Positions 53,724 through 62,259 of a stretch of 64,000 bases of DNA are shown piece after piece (the first letter of the stretch is position 1; the number at the start of each line of letters is the position of its first letter). The translations under genes were made by a program, and so were the position numbers. Source of the stretch: Streptomyces sp. HPF1205 (GTDB lineage Bacteria; Actinomycetota; Actinomycetes; Streptomycetales; Streptomycetaceae). Location of the stretch: NCBI RefSeq assembly GCF_020400825.1, contig NZ_JAINVH010000019.1:1-64000 (forward strand). The letters run 5' to 3'. Under the pieces are notes generated by a model. It had not been told where the DNA came from, did not search any database, and saw nothing but the letters and a program-made list of their open reading frames with translations.

Positions 53724-54219
53724 GGCAATCCTCCGATGCGTGGTGGCTTCCGGTCGTGAGTCGAAGAACAGGTGGCGGCGGTGGCGGCCGGACCGCGGGG
53801 CAGTCGCGGCCCGTTGATCACCGAGGCGTCGTGCCGGTATCGGCGGGAGAGGAGTGGCCTTGCGTATACGGCAACCGGCCACCGTGGCGGTGATCGCCCG
53901 TGGGGACACCGCACGACACGGTGGCCGGGGGCGCCGTCGTCCCCGACGGAGCCTCGGCACGTGCTGCTCGGGCCGGTCGGGGAGGCGGGCGAGCGGGAAC
54001 GGACGCCGCAGCCGCTGAGACGTGTCCGCGACGGACGGCCGTACCGGCGATTCGGCACGGCCGTCCCACGGTCCCTACGGTGGGAAATGCCGCCGACCGC
54101 GATCGGTCCCGCCACCAGGATGCGGTGCGACCTGCCGAAGACCCCCGCCTGTCGTCACGCCCGGCCGCGGGCCGTACGACACAGCGCCGGCTGCCCTTCG
54201 CGGCGCCGGAGCCTTCGCA
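53724..54219. other. Intergenic region, no convincing gene
   Basis: About 500 bp of GC-rich DNA upstream of the AraC-type gene. Open frames on both strands are Arg/Gly/Pro-rich and unconnected to any family. Likely promoter region near 53740-53870 and otherwise nothing identified. Confidence 0.4.
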
Positions 54220-54254
54220 CGCCCTCCCGGCGACCTGCCGGAGAGCCCTTCGTT

Positions 54255-54702
54255 CAGCTCAGGGGCGCACGGCTGGGAGTGGGGTCGGTTGAAGTCGCTC
54301 CAGCCCGCGCTGTACGTGTGCGGGGCCTCGATGTACCCCGCGAGCCCGACGCCGTGGTAATCGATGACGCTGGACTCCTCACAGCCACCGGGGTTGGACC
54401 TGATGTTCGCGCCGTGAGGCACCCAGCCGCTGTTGACGTCCTGAAGCTCCAGGGCGTTCCCCGAGTCACCTTCCCCGACGCCGACGTAGACCGTGTCGGC
54501 ACTGGACCGCTCGTTGCGGACCAGGTGGTACCGACCTCCCGCATTGTTCTCCGGGTAGGGACTGAACCAGTTCGTGCTCGCCGGCGGCGGGTTGCCGACA
54601 GAGGCGCCGGCGGTCCGCCGAGGCCGATGGTGGCGCCGCCGGCGAGGGCGGCAGTGGCGGCGGTGAGGCGAGGGTGCACTCGGTCTTCCCGAGTTTCCGC
54701 AT
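54255..54702 (-). pseudogene. Degenerate paralogue of the secreted protein at 57466
   Basis: MRKLGKTECTLA starts at 54702 behind the same GGGGGAAGCACACC-type leader as the gene at 57466. The signal peptide is broken by two frame changes (ALAGGATIGLGG is in a second frame). The mature region is intact in a third frame: FSPYPENNAGGRYHLVRNE, VGVGEGDSGNALELQDVNSG, NIRSNPGGCEESSVIDYHG, a colinear match to the paralogue. No stop where the paralogue ends. A pseudogene unless the indels are sequencing errors. Confidence 0.65.
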
Positions 54703-55229
54703 GGTGTGCTTCCCCCTGTACGAGTGGAGCCCTGGTAAGGGGCCTTGGATGTTTCCCGTTGCTCGTCCGGGCATCGATGTGCCTGTTCTCGTTCCGTCGC
54801 GAGCGTAGGGTCGGCAACGCGGGGCGTGGCGTGGCGAGTTGCACAGTGAAGCGGGGGTTCCGGTGCCGCGGTGCACAGCGAGCCGGCATCTTGGCCTGCC
54901 CCGGTCCGTCGAGCCCGACGTCGCGCCCGGTGTCTTGGGGCGTGCCCCCGGCACGCCGAATCCCATGTCCCCCCGGCACTTCACGATCAGCGCCGACGGC
55001 CCTGACCGACCTGGCGCTAGGACGAATCCAGGACGGTCGACGGACGCGTGTCCATAACATCGCCGTGGGGGCGCTGAGGCGTTCGCGCGCGCCGAAACGG
55101 CCTCTCACCGGGCCCAGCGGCCATGACCAGCCGCGGCAGGACACCCATGAACCACCAGGGGATCCACACACGAAGGTCTCGAAGTATTCGAGACCTTCGA
55201 ACAAGGCATCACTCAACGGGGAGTGCATC
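54703..55229. other. Intergenic region containing a strong dyad
   Basis: No supported gene on either strand. The notable feature is the perfect dyad at 55171-55199. Plus-strand frames here are low complexity. Confidence 0.4.
55171..55199. promoter_or_regulatory. Perfect 13-bp inverted repeat (operator or hairpin)
   Basis: CGAAGGTCTCGAA at 55171-55183, GTA spacer, and the exact complement TTCGAGACCTTCG at 55187-55199. AT content of the dyad is higher than its surroundings. It lies 31 bp upstream of the first codons of the decayed plus-strand frame at 55230 and could be an operator rather than a terminator. Confidence 0.45.
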
Positions 55230-55686
55230 GTGTACCAGTCGTTGGTCGGCCCGCTCCGTCCCGCGGCCCGCGGAACGTTGTCCGGCGGACCGGCACACCC
55301 GGCCGGTTCCCGCCCCCGGGAGCGCCCTGAGATCGTGACGCTGCCGATCCCGCTGCTTCCTGCAGCCCCGGCCGATGCCGTCCCGGTCGAAGTGCGGACG
55401 CTGCGGGCCGATCCGGTCGCCGTGCCGGAGAGGCTGCTCCGGGATCCCTCGTTGCGCCACACGAGACCGGACGCCGACTCCCGCGCCTGCTGCGGGACTG
55501 CGCGGTCGGGGCCGGGAAGCGGTCCACCCTGGTCCCCGCCGTACCCGACGGCACTTCCATGTCCGCGAAGAACTTCGACATTCCGCTGAACCGAGCCGCG
55601 AAGGCCCCGGCTGCCACGACGGTGGCCGGAGGGCCGGTACGGACAGCGGCGCGAGGGACCTCTGCGCACGGTGAAGGTGTCCCGCC
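55230..55686 (+). pseudogene. Decayed small gene, unknown family
   Basis: A GTG-started frame (VYQSLVGPLRPAARGTLSGG, EIVTLPIPLLPAAPADAVPV, RADPVAVPERLLRDPSLR) shifts near 55490 to LLRDCAVGAGKRSTLVPAVP, DGTSMSAKNFDIPLNRAA. The combined product would be about 150 residues. It is followed by a strong terminator and preceded by a dyad, which supports a real, now broken, gene. Family not recognised. Confidence 0.35.
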
Positions 55687-55729
55687 GGTGCCGGACCGCA
55701 CAACGGCCTTCGTTGTGCGGTCCGGCACC
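55687..55729. terminator. 19-bp-stem terminator before the PucR-type gene
   Basis: Perfect 19-bp stem (GGTGCCGGACCGCACAACG at 55687-55705, complement at 55711-55729) with a GCCTT loop. It isolates the PucR-type gene from upstream transcription. Confidence 0.75.
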
Positions 55730-55786
55730 GGGACAGTCTGCAATTGAACAGCTTTGGTCGTCTTTCGAAGGATTCGGGGGGATGAC

Positions 55787-57349
55787 GTGAACCGTGACCA
55801 CTCGCGTGCGGACACGGCGACCACAGGCAGGTCGCCTCAACGCGCCGACGACGTGCTCGACATGCAGCGTGCGGCCCGTAGGGGTGGTACCGCGCAGTTG
55901 CTCCGGTGGCTGGCCGCCCGTACCGGAGCCGCGGTCCTGCTGGTGAACCGCTCGGGCACCGTGGCCTCCCCGCCGCCGTCGTCCCTGGCCGGCGCCACGC
56001 GCGAGCTGGTTCTCCGCGCCGTGCGGGAGGTGGCCTCGCGGGGGCTGAAGTCCGTGGCCATCGACCAGGAACACCTCACCTGCGTCGCCCTTCCCCTCGA
56101 CGGCCCGTCGGGGGTCCGCGCGCCCCTTCTCGCCGCCGTGAGGGAACGGCCGGCGCCGCCCGAGCTGCCGCTGCTGCTCGCGGACGCCACATCCGTCCTC
56201 AGCCTGTGCTGGCAGTCGGAGTACGCCGCGCGGCAGCAGCGGCGGCTGCGGCTCGCCGACGCCCGGAACCGGGAAGCCGTCCTGCACCTGCTGATGAACG
56301 GTCAGGTGAGCGCCGCACGCCAGGTCGCGGCGGCACTGCGCCCCGCGCTTCCGGACGTGGTGCGGGTGTACGTCATCGAGGGACCGCGCGCACAACGTGA
56401 CGCGGTGGCGGACGCGGTGGCCGAGGCGGCCCAGGACGCGTGGGTCGTGCCGTGCCCCGTGTACGCCGACCACATGATGGTCCTCGTCTCCGCCGGACCC
56501 GGGGACCACACCACCGACAGCCCTCCGCAGGGGGCCTGGCTCCCGTCCGTGGCGGACGCCTGCCGGATCGGGGTGAGCGAGGCCGTGCCCTTGCGCGATA
56601 CCGCCACCGGCTATGCCCAGGCATTCCACGCGCTCGCCGCCGCACGCCACCGCACCGAGCGCCAGGCCTCGTTCGCGGGCAGCCCCGACCTGACCCTCAC
56701 CATCGGGCCGGACGCGGCGGCCTGGGCCGGGGCCTTCCTCGCCCCGCTGCGCGCCCACCGCGCCCGCCGTTCGCAGGACCCTGACAGCGCGGAGCTGCTG
56801 GCCACCGCGACGTCATGGCTCCATTTCGCCTCCCGTGCGGCAGTGCACCTGAAGATCCACCGCAACACCCTGACGACGCGTCTTGCCCTGGTCCAGGAAC
56901 TGCTGGGCCTCGACCTGAACCGGCTCGCCGACCAAGCGGCGCTGGACCTCGCCCTGCGTACGGTCACCGCCAGCCTTCCGCCCCGCGACGAGCCCCGGCC
57001 CCCGGGAGCCGACGGCACGCCGTCCCTGGACCAGCTCCTCGCGTTGCCCCACGTCGTGGAGTGGGCGGAAGGCCGGTTCCGTCCCCTGCGGACGCCAGAG
57101 GTCCCGGCCTGCATCGCGCAGACGCTCACCACCTGGCTGCGCCTCGACGCGCGCATCGGCCCGACGGCCGCCGCGCTGTCCCTTTCGGCGTCCGCGGTAC
57201 GCAAACGCCTGGCACGGAGCGAAGTCCTGCTCCAGCGTTCCTTCCTCCGGTCGCCCAGCGCCGTCCACGACCAGTGGCTCGCCCAGCGAGCCCTCGACCT
57301 GGCGGGGCACGCGGCGACCCGCTCGTACGAGCCGGCTCCGGCAGCGTGA
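55787..57349 (+). CDS. PucR/CdaR-type transcriptional regulator
   Basis: 520 residues, GTG behind GGGGGGATGAC. The C-terminal part has the PucR HTH (AVHLKIHRNTLTTRLALVQE, LLGLDLNRLADQAALDLALR). A second HTH-like segment near the end (TAAALSLSASAVRKRLARSE) is unusual. The N-terminal half is a GAF-like plus GGDEF-like regulatory region (GTAQLLRWLAARTGAAVLLV, RDTATGYAQAFHALAAARHR). It converges on the RiPP-type operon and is the only regulator near it, so it may control that operon. Confidence 0.82.
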   Translation: MNRDHSRADTATTGRSPQRADDVLDMQRAARRGGTAQLLRWLAARTGAAVLLVNRSGTVASPPPSSLAGATRELVLRAVREVASRGLKSVAIDQEHLTCVALPLDGPSGVRAPLLAAVRERPAPPELPLLLADATSVLSLCWQSEYAARQQRRLRLADARNREAVLHLLMNGQVSAARQVAAALRPALPDVVRVYVIEGPRAQRDAVADAVAEAAQDAWVVPCPVYADHMMVLVSAGPGDHTTDSPPQGAWLPSVADACRIGVSEAVPLRDTATGYAQAFHALAAARHRTERQASFAGSPDLTLTIGPDAAAWAGAFLAPLRAHRARRSQDPDSAELLATATSWLHFASRAAVHLKIHRNTLTTRLALVQELLGLDLNRLADQAALDLALRTVTASLPPRDEPRPPGADGTPSLDQLLALPHVVEWAEGRFRPLRTPEVPACIAQTLTTWLRLDARIGPTAAALSLSASAVRKRLARSEVLLQRSFLRSPSAVHDQWLAQRALDLAGHAATRSYEPAPAA

Positions 57350-57465
57350 TCCGGCAGCGTGATCCGGTGGTGTGCGCTCCCGACTGTGTCGAAGGCGGCG
57401 TGCGTGCACGTGCGCGCGCGGCGCACGTGCACGCCGTGGTGTCGGCAGTCAATGCCGGGGACGGG

Positions 57466-57882
57466 TCAGTTGTAGGCGACCCAGCCCGTGTCGTACGGGT
57501 TGACCTGCCCGAGCAGGTCGTAGCCGTTGTAGTTGAGGATGTTGAACTCCTCGCAGCCGCCGTTGTTGAAGCTGATGTGGGTCCCGGTCGTCGTCCAGCC
57601 GGTGTTGACGTCCTGAAGCGTCGCGTAGGTGTCGCCCTGGTCGGCCACATGGACGTCGACCCAGACCCGCTGGGCGGAGCCGGTGTAGTTGCAGATCAGG
57701 AAGTACCGCTGGTTGTACGCGTCGTTCTGCAGGAAGAGGTGCCACCCGCCCGTGGTCGACGGGTCCGGGTTGCCGACGGCAGCGCTCGCGGACCCGCTGA
57801 GACCGAGGGCGGCGCCGCCGGCCAGGGCGACGGTGGCGGCCGTGAGGGCGGTGAGGCGCTTGGTCTTCTTCAGATTCAGCAT
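57466..57882 (-). CDS. Small secreted protein at the end of the RiPP-type operon
   Basis: 138 residues, ATG behind AAGGAGAAGCACACC. Signal peptide LTALTAATVALAGGAALGLS, cleavage at ASAA. The mature part is about 100 residues with aromatic strands and two cysteines (WHLFLQNDAYNQRYFLICNY, QRVWVDVHVADQGDTYATLQ, HISFNNGGCEEFNILNYNG). It starts 43 bp after the DCC-type gene on the same strand, so it may be co-transcribed. A degenerate paralogue lies at 54255-54702. No family recognised. Confidence 0.72.
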   Translation of the reverse strand: MLNLKKTKRLTALTAATVALAGGAALGLSGSASAAVGNPDPSTTGGWHLFLQNDAYNQRYFLICNYTGSAQRVWVDVHVADQGDTYATLQDVNTGWTTTGTHISFNNGGCEEFNILNYNGYDLLGQVNPYDTGWVAYN

Positions 57883-57925
57883 GGTGTGCTTCTCCTTGTG
57901 TGGGTGATGGGGCGCCGGGCCGCGG

Positions 57926-58717
57926 TCATCCCGCCCGCCCGGCCTCCTGATTGCGGTTCCGGCCGAGTCCGAGCAGCAGCCGGGCGGGCCCGGGCTTCGG
58001 GAAGGCCGAGACCGCGTCGGTACGAAGTCGGGCCAGTTGGCCGTCCAGCGCCGCGTCAGGAGCCCGGCCCTCGGTGAACAGCCGTTCGTCATGGGCGAGT
58101 TCGATGGCACGGTCGAAGACGTCGTGCTGCTCCTCGGTGAGCGGCCCGCAGGCCACCCGGGCTCGCCGCAGCGCCTCGATCCAGAGCCGGCTGCGTACGT
58201 CGGGGGGTGACTCGGCGAAGATGGCGCGTTGGTACGCGACCGGTCGCTCGGTCACCTTCTCGTAGTCGCGCGGGAGTTCGTCCCGGTGGGCGGCGGCCCA
58301 CTCGGCCGCCTCGCGGTTCTCCCGGGCCGCGGCGACGGGCGCCTTCCCGGTCAGCAGCAACCGGGTGGCGACCAGCGCGCCCGCCACCAGCCGGATCGGG
58401 CCGCCGCCGTCCCCCCGCCGCAGCCGGCCCAGGGCCGCGACCACCGCGACGGTGCGCCGTGTCCCCAGCCGCAGGAGCAGCGGAAGGGCCATCGCCGGAC
58501 CGGTCCAGCCGCGTACCTCCTCGCCGCGCACCCGCAGCAGTGTCGGCGCCCAGGGGGCGCTCGCGCCCAGCGCGTCGGCGCGCAGCCGGCGCACGTCGGG
58601 GCGGTCGAGCGGCACCACCCGCAGCCGTCCGTCGGCGGCCCCCGCGACCTCCCGGGAGATCGCCCGGCAGGTGCCGCAGGTGGCGTCGTAGGCCAGCAGG
58701 AACTTCGGGTCGGTCAC
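57926..58717 (-). CDS. DCC-type thiol-disulfide oxidoreductase-like protein
   Basis: 263 residues. N-terminal thioredoxin-like segment with a Cys-x-x-Cys site: KFLLAYDATCGTCRAISREV (Cys14, Cys17), as in DUF393/DCC proteins. A middle part follows with weak hydrophobic segments (MALPLLLRLGTRRTVAVVAA, LVAGALVATRLLLTG), then a basic/acidic helical C-terminal region. Its ATG overlaps the exporter stop (ATGA), so it is translationally coupled to it. In a locus whose two precursor peptides each carry a Cys pair, a role in disulfide formation is a reasonable inference. Confidence 0.75.
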   Translation of the reverse strand: MTDPKFLLAYDATCGTCRAISREVAGAADGRLRVVPLDRPDVRRLRADALGASAPWAPTLLRVRGEEVRGWTGPAMALPLLLRLGTRRTVAVVAALGRLRRGDGGGPIRLVAGALVATRLLLTGKAPVAAARENREAAEWAAAHRDELPRDYEKVTERPVAYQRAIFAESPPDVRSRLWIEALRRARVACGPLTEEQHDVFDRAIELAHDERLFTEGRAPDAALDGQLARLRTDAVSAFPKPGPARLLLGLGRNRNQEAGRAG

Positions 58718-60591
58718 CGGGATGCCTCCGTCATCGGCTCGGCGGCCCGGCCGTCGCGGGCCAGCAGACGTGCGTAATACCCCTGCCGGGCCAGCAGTTC
58801 GGCGTGGGTGCCCTGTTCGACGATCCGGCCGCCGTCGAGCACGACGATCAGGTCGGCCGAGCGGACCGTGGACAGCCGGTGCGCGATGGTGATGGTGGTA
58901 CGGCCCGCCCGCAGCCGGTCCAGTGCCTTCTGGACCGAGCGCTCGGTACGGGTGTCGAGAGCGCTGGTGGCCTCGTCGAGCACCAGCACCTTGGGGTCGC
59001 GCAGCATGGTGCGGGTGATCGCCAGCCGCTGTTTCTCGCCGCCGGAGAAACGGTAGCCGCGCTCGCCGACCACCGTGTCGTAGCCGTCGGGCAGGGACTC
59101 GATCAGGTCGTGGATCTGGGCCGCCCGGCTCGCCGCGATCACCTCTTCCGCGGTCGCCTGCGGTCTGGCGAACCGCAGGTTGTCGCCGATGGTGGTGTGG
59201 AAGAGGTGGGTCTCCTGGGAGACCACCGAGACGATCGAGGCGAGGTCGGCGAGGTCCAGGTCGCGCAGGTCCGTGCCGTCGAGGGTGATCCGGCCGGAGG
59301 TCACGTCGTACAGCCGCGGGATGAGGTAGCCGAGGGTGGTCTTGCCCGCGCCGGTGGCGCCCACCACGGCCAGGTGGCTGCCGGCCGGCACGTCCAGGGT
59401 GACGCCGGACAGGGCCGGCCGGTCGCCGTAGCTGAAGTACACGTTCTCGAACCGCAGATGGCCGCGGGGCTCGGCGAGCCTGACCGGGTCGGCCGGCTCG
59501 GGCAGTTCGATCGGCAGGTCCAGGTACTCGAAGATCCGCTCGAACAGCGCCAGGGAGCTCTGCAGGGTGATCCCGACGCCCAGCAGTGAGACGGTCGGCC
59601 CGAACAGGCCCTGCTGCAACGTGGTGAACGCCACCAGGGTGCCGACCGAGACGGCCAGGTGATGGTCGTGCTCGGTGAAACCGGCGGCGCAGTAGACCGC
59701 GATCGGCATCGCGCCCATGATGATCTGCATCATCACCGCGCGCCAGCGGCCCGCCATGGACGACCGGATCGTCAGCCTGGTCAACTCGCCCGACTGCCGG
59801 CTGAACTGGTCGACCAGGGTCTCGGTCCTGCCCATCACCCGGCCGAGCAGGAACCCGCTCACCGACAGCGACTCCTCCACCAGCACCGACAGCAGGGCCT
59901 GCTGCTCCTGCCGCTGACGGACGATCGCCCGGCGCTGGTCGCCGACATTGCGGCTGATCACCGCGAAGACCGGCACCATCAGCAGGGACAGCAGGGTCAG
60001 CCGCCAGTCCAGCGCCAGCATCGCGACCAGGCTCGCCACGACGGTGGTGACGTTGCCGACGATGCTGCCGGTGAGCGTGGTGATGACGGCGCCCATGCCT
60101 CCGATGTCGTTGGAGATCCGGGACTGCACTTCCCCGGTGCGGGTGCGGGTGAAGAAGGCCAGCGGCATCCGCTGCAGATGCGCGTACACGGCGATCCGCA
60201 GGTCGTTCATCATGTTCTCGCCGACGCCGAGTGACACGTACGCCTGCCAGACGCCGATCGCGTTGGAGGCCAGCATCAGCGCGAGCATGCCGGCCGCCAG
60301 CAGCGCGAGCAGGCCGGTCCGCCCGTGCGGCAGCGCCTGGTCGAGGATGGCGCGCAGCAGGAACGGCGGCAGCATGCCCAGCACCGCCGAGCCGGCGATC
60401 AGCACCAGCACCACGGCGAGCCGGGCCCGGTAGGGACGGAAGAGCCGGAGGATCCGGCGCAGCGGAAACTGCGGTCGGGCAGGAACCGCCTCGCCGGAAT
60501 CGGGCGTCGCCCCATCCGAAGAAGGCGCCGCCCCGTCGGAACCGGACCCCGCCTTCCCGGCCCCGGGGGTCGCGGCCACGGGCCCGCTCAC
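58714..60591 (-). CDS. ABC exporter, fused membrane and ATPase domains
   Basis: 625 residues, GTG overlapping the JmjC-type gene stop (GTGA). After a disordered N-terminus of about 55 residues there is a six-helix type-I exporter membrane domain (LAVVLVLIAGSAVLGMLPPF, LLALLAAGMLALMLASNAIG). The nucleotide-binding domain has Walker A VVGATGAGKTTLGY, signature RFSGGEKQRLAITRTML and Walker B KVLVLDEATSALDTRTE. There is no N-terminal C39 peptidase domain, so leader removal would need another protease. Probable exporter of the modified peptide. Confidence 0.9.
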   Translation of the reverse strand: MSGPVAATPGAGKAGSGSDGAAPSSDGATPDSGEAVPARPQFPLRRILRLFRPYRARLAVVLVLIAGSAVLGMLPPFLLRAILDQALPHGRTGLLALLAAGMLALMLASNAIGVWQAYVSLGVGENMMNDLRIAVYAHLQRMPLAFFTRTRTGEVQSRISNDIGGMGAVITTLTGSIVGNVTTVVASLVAMLALDWRLTLLSLLMVPVFAVISRNVGDQRRAIVRQRQEQQALLSVLVEESLSVSGFLLGRVMGRTETLVDQFSRQSGELTRLTIRSSMAGRWRAVMMQIIMGAMPIAVYCAAGFTEHDHHLAVSVGTLVAFTTLQQGLFGPTVSLLGVGITLQSSLALFERIFEYLDLPIELPEPADPVRLAEPRGHLRFENVYFSYGDRPALSGVTLDVPAGSHLAVVGATGAGKTTLGYLIPRLYDVTSGRITLDGTDLRDLDLADLASIVSVVSQETHLFHTTIGDNLRFARPQATAEEVIAASRAAQIHDLIESLPDGYDTVVGERGYRFSGGEKQRLAITRTMLRDPKVLVLDEATSALDTRTERSVQKALDRLRAGRTTITIAHRLSTVRSADLIVVLDGGRIVEQGTHAELLARQGYYARLLARDGRAAEPMTEASR

Positions 60592-61817
60592 CGGAGTGTG
60601 AGGAAGCCCTCGCCCAGCAGCGTCCGGACCAGCGTCCGGCGGCCGGGCGCGTCCAGTTCCCCCGGGATCGCGCCTTCGGTGAACCAGTCCGCGCGCTCGG
60701 CGATGAAGCGCACCTCGTCGGCGACCGCGGCCGGGAACCGGACGGTCTTGTTGTGGAAGTGCAGGCCGGCCACGCCGTCCTCGACAGTCAGCAGCCATTG
60801 CACTCCGGGGCGGCGGCGGACCTCGGTGTCCGTGCTCAGGCCGGGCATGTCCTCCAGGTCCTGCAGGTGGTGCCGCAGCAACGGGCTGCTCATGGAGACC
60901 GTCCGCTCCACCGCGCCGGCGGTCAGCTCGGCCGGGTCCAGCAGCTCACGCAGTGCGTCGATGAGTTCTCCGAGCTGCTGCCGCGCCCGGGCGCGGCGCG
61001 CGTCGTCCCGGGCGAAGCCGACCGGAAGAGTGCGGCGGAACCGGACGTCCTGGTCGAAGAGCCTGGACAGCCCGTCGCTCAGCACCTCGGAGGCCAGGAC
61101 GGGGTGCACACCGAGGGTGACGTGCAGCGAGGCGGTCTCGTTCGCGGCGGCGGAGTGGTAAGTGCCGCGCGGCAAGTACAGCAGGTCGCCGCTGCGCAGC
61201 TCGAACTCCCGGGTCGGCTCCGGTCCCGGCCTCGACTTGTCGTTCGGGTGGTTGTAGAGCGGAAGTGGGTAGTCCGCCTCGGTGGTGCGCCAGACCTTGC
61301 TGCCGTACACCTGGGCCACGAAGACGTCGTGGGTGTCGTAGTGCACGCCGAAGCCCTGGGAGCCGGGCGGGGTCAGGTAGATGTTCGACTGAATCCGCAC
61401 GCCCAGTTCGGCGCCGAGCGCGGAGGCCGACCGCGAAAGCGACGGCCAGCGCTCCTGGAGCGAGTTGATCACGACGGTGGAGCCGGCCCGGTACCGCTGG
61501 TAGAGCGACTCCAGCGCGTTGGCACGGTTGGCGCGGCCGGGTCCGCGGACCAGATCCGATACGGGAGTCTCCTTGCCGTCCACGACCACCCGGATGTCGT
61601 TGAGATCCGCTCCGGCGAGCGTGAGGACCTCGTCGATGGCGTCCAGGGTCAGCAGGTCCGAGTAGTAGTCCGCGTCGTCGCGCTGGATGAGCAGCGGGCG
61701 GCGTTCCCAGTACTCCTGCCAGAATTCCTCCAGCGCCAGCGGAGCGAGCAGCCGCGTCAGCTCGGGCATCGGGTAAGCGGGGGTGGTGGTGACTGCGGCG
61801 GGCAGCAGGTCGGTCAT
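60588..61817 (-). CDS. JmjC/cupin_4-type 2-oxoglutarate oxygenase
   Basis: 409 residues, ATG behind AAGGGACC. Ribosomal-oxygenase-like (cupin_4) fold: LALEEFWQEYWERRPLLIQR, SNIYLTPPGSQGFGVHYDTH, DVFVAQVYGSKVW. The iron-binding triad is His159, Asp161 and His221 (PRGTYHSA). This family hydroxylates peptide and protein side chains. It lies between the precursor genes and the exporter, so it is the probable peptide-modifying enzyme; the residue it acts on is unknown, and Asp/Asn-rich cores are the obvious candidates. Confidence 0.88.
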   Translation of the reverse strand: MTDLLPAAVTTTPAYPMPELTRLLAPLALEEFWQEYWERRPLLIQRDDADYYSDLLTLDAIDEVLTLAGADLNDIRVVVDGKETPVSDLVRGPGRANRANALESLYQRYRAGSTVVINSLQERWPSLSRSASALGAELGVRIQSNIYLTPPGSQGFGVHYDTHDVFVAQVYGSKVWRTTEADYPLPLYNHPNDKSRPGPEPTREFELRSGDLLYLPRGTYHSAAANETASLHVTLGVHPVLASEVLSDGLSRLFDQDVRFRRTLPVGFARDDARRARARQQLGELIDALRELLDPAELTAGAVERTVSMSSPLLRHHLQDLEDMPGLSTDTEVRRRPGVQWLLTVEDGVAGLHFHNKTVRFPAAVADEVRFIAERADWFTEGAIPGELDAPGRRTLVRTLLGEGFLTLR

Positions 61818-61892
61818 CGTCAGGGTCCCTTCCGGAGGAACTGGTGTCTGCGGGGAGCCCGGCCCGGTGCGTGCGACCGGGGCCGGGAGGCA

Positions 61893-61918
61893 CGCCGGCC
61901 TGGATCGCCAGGCCGGCG
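61893..61918. terminator. Hairpin between precursor and modification genes
   Basis: 11-bp perfect stem (CGCCGGCCTGG at 61893-61903, complement at 61908-61918) with an ATCG loop. It lies in the 126-bp gap between the 55-residue precursor and the JmjC-type gene. It could act as a partial terminator giving high precursor and lower enzyme expression. Confidence 0.5.
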
Positions 61919-61943
61919 CGACTACCACCGGGCTAGGACCTCA

Positions 61944-62111
61944 CTAGCAGCGGGCGCCGCTGTTGGTGTCGTCCCAGCCGTCGTACAGACCGGAGTCGTT
62001 GGCGTTGTTGTCGTCCCACGGACCCCAGCTGCAGTCGAACGGGCTGACGATGTTGCTGCTGCTGTTGGTGGTGACGGTGATGTCACTGGCCTCGAGCGAC
62101 TTCGTGGTCAT
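61944..62111 (-). CDS. RiPP-type precursor peptide 1 (55 residues)
   Basis: 55 residues behind AAGGAGCACGAG, too short for ordinary gene callers. Leader-like half MTTKSLEASDITVTTNSSS, then NIVSPFDC, then an acidic, aromatic core (SWGPWDDNNANDSGLYDGWD) ending SGARC. Aligned to the second precursor the first 27 residues are nearly identical in pattern while the rest varies, the usual leader/core behaviour. Two cysteines, Cys27 and the C-terminal Cys55, could close a disulfide. Few Ser/Thr in the core argues against a lanthipeptide. Confidence 0.82.
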   Translation of the reverse strand: MTTKSLEASDITVTTNSSSNIVSPFDCSWGPWDDNNANDSGLYDGWDDTNSGARC

Positions 62112-62195
62112 CTCGTGCTCCTTCCTCGTGATGCGGTTCCGGTCATGACCGGTCCCGCGCCGGTTGGCGGCTGTCACAATTGCCGAGCTCCGGGC

Positions 62196-62221
62196 CGGGC
62201 GTCTTGCACGAATACGACCTG
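62196..62221 (-). repeat. 26-bp element upstream of precursor 1
   Basis: Matches the element at 62512-62537 at 24 of 26 positions; the shared core on the plus strand is GTCTTGCACGAAT followed after one variable base by CGACCTG. It lies 84 bp before the precursor 1 start codon. Probable promoter or regulator-binding element. Confidence 0.7.
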
Positions 62222-62259
62222 GCGATCCCGGACCGGCGTCCTACCGCGAAGGTCCGAAC

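Noticed and set aside
54254..56758. 834-residue minus-strand frame across several features
   Set aside because: Mixes antisense of the PucR-type gene with a broken signal peptide; no continuous protein.
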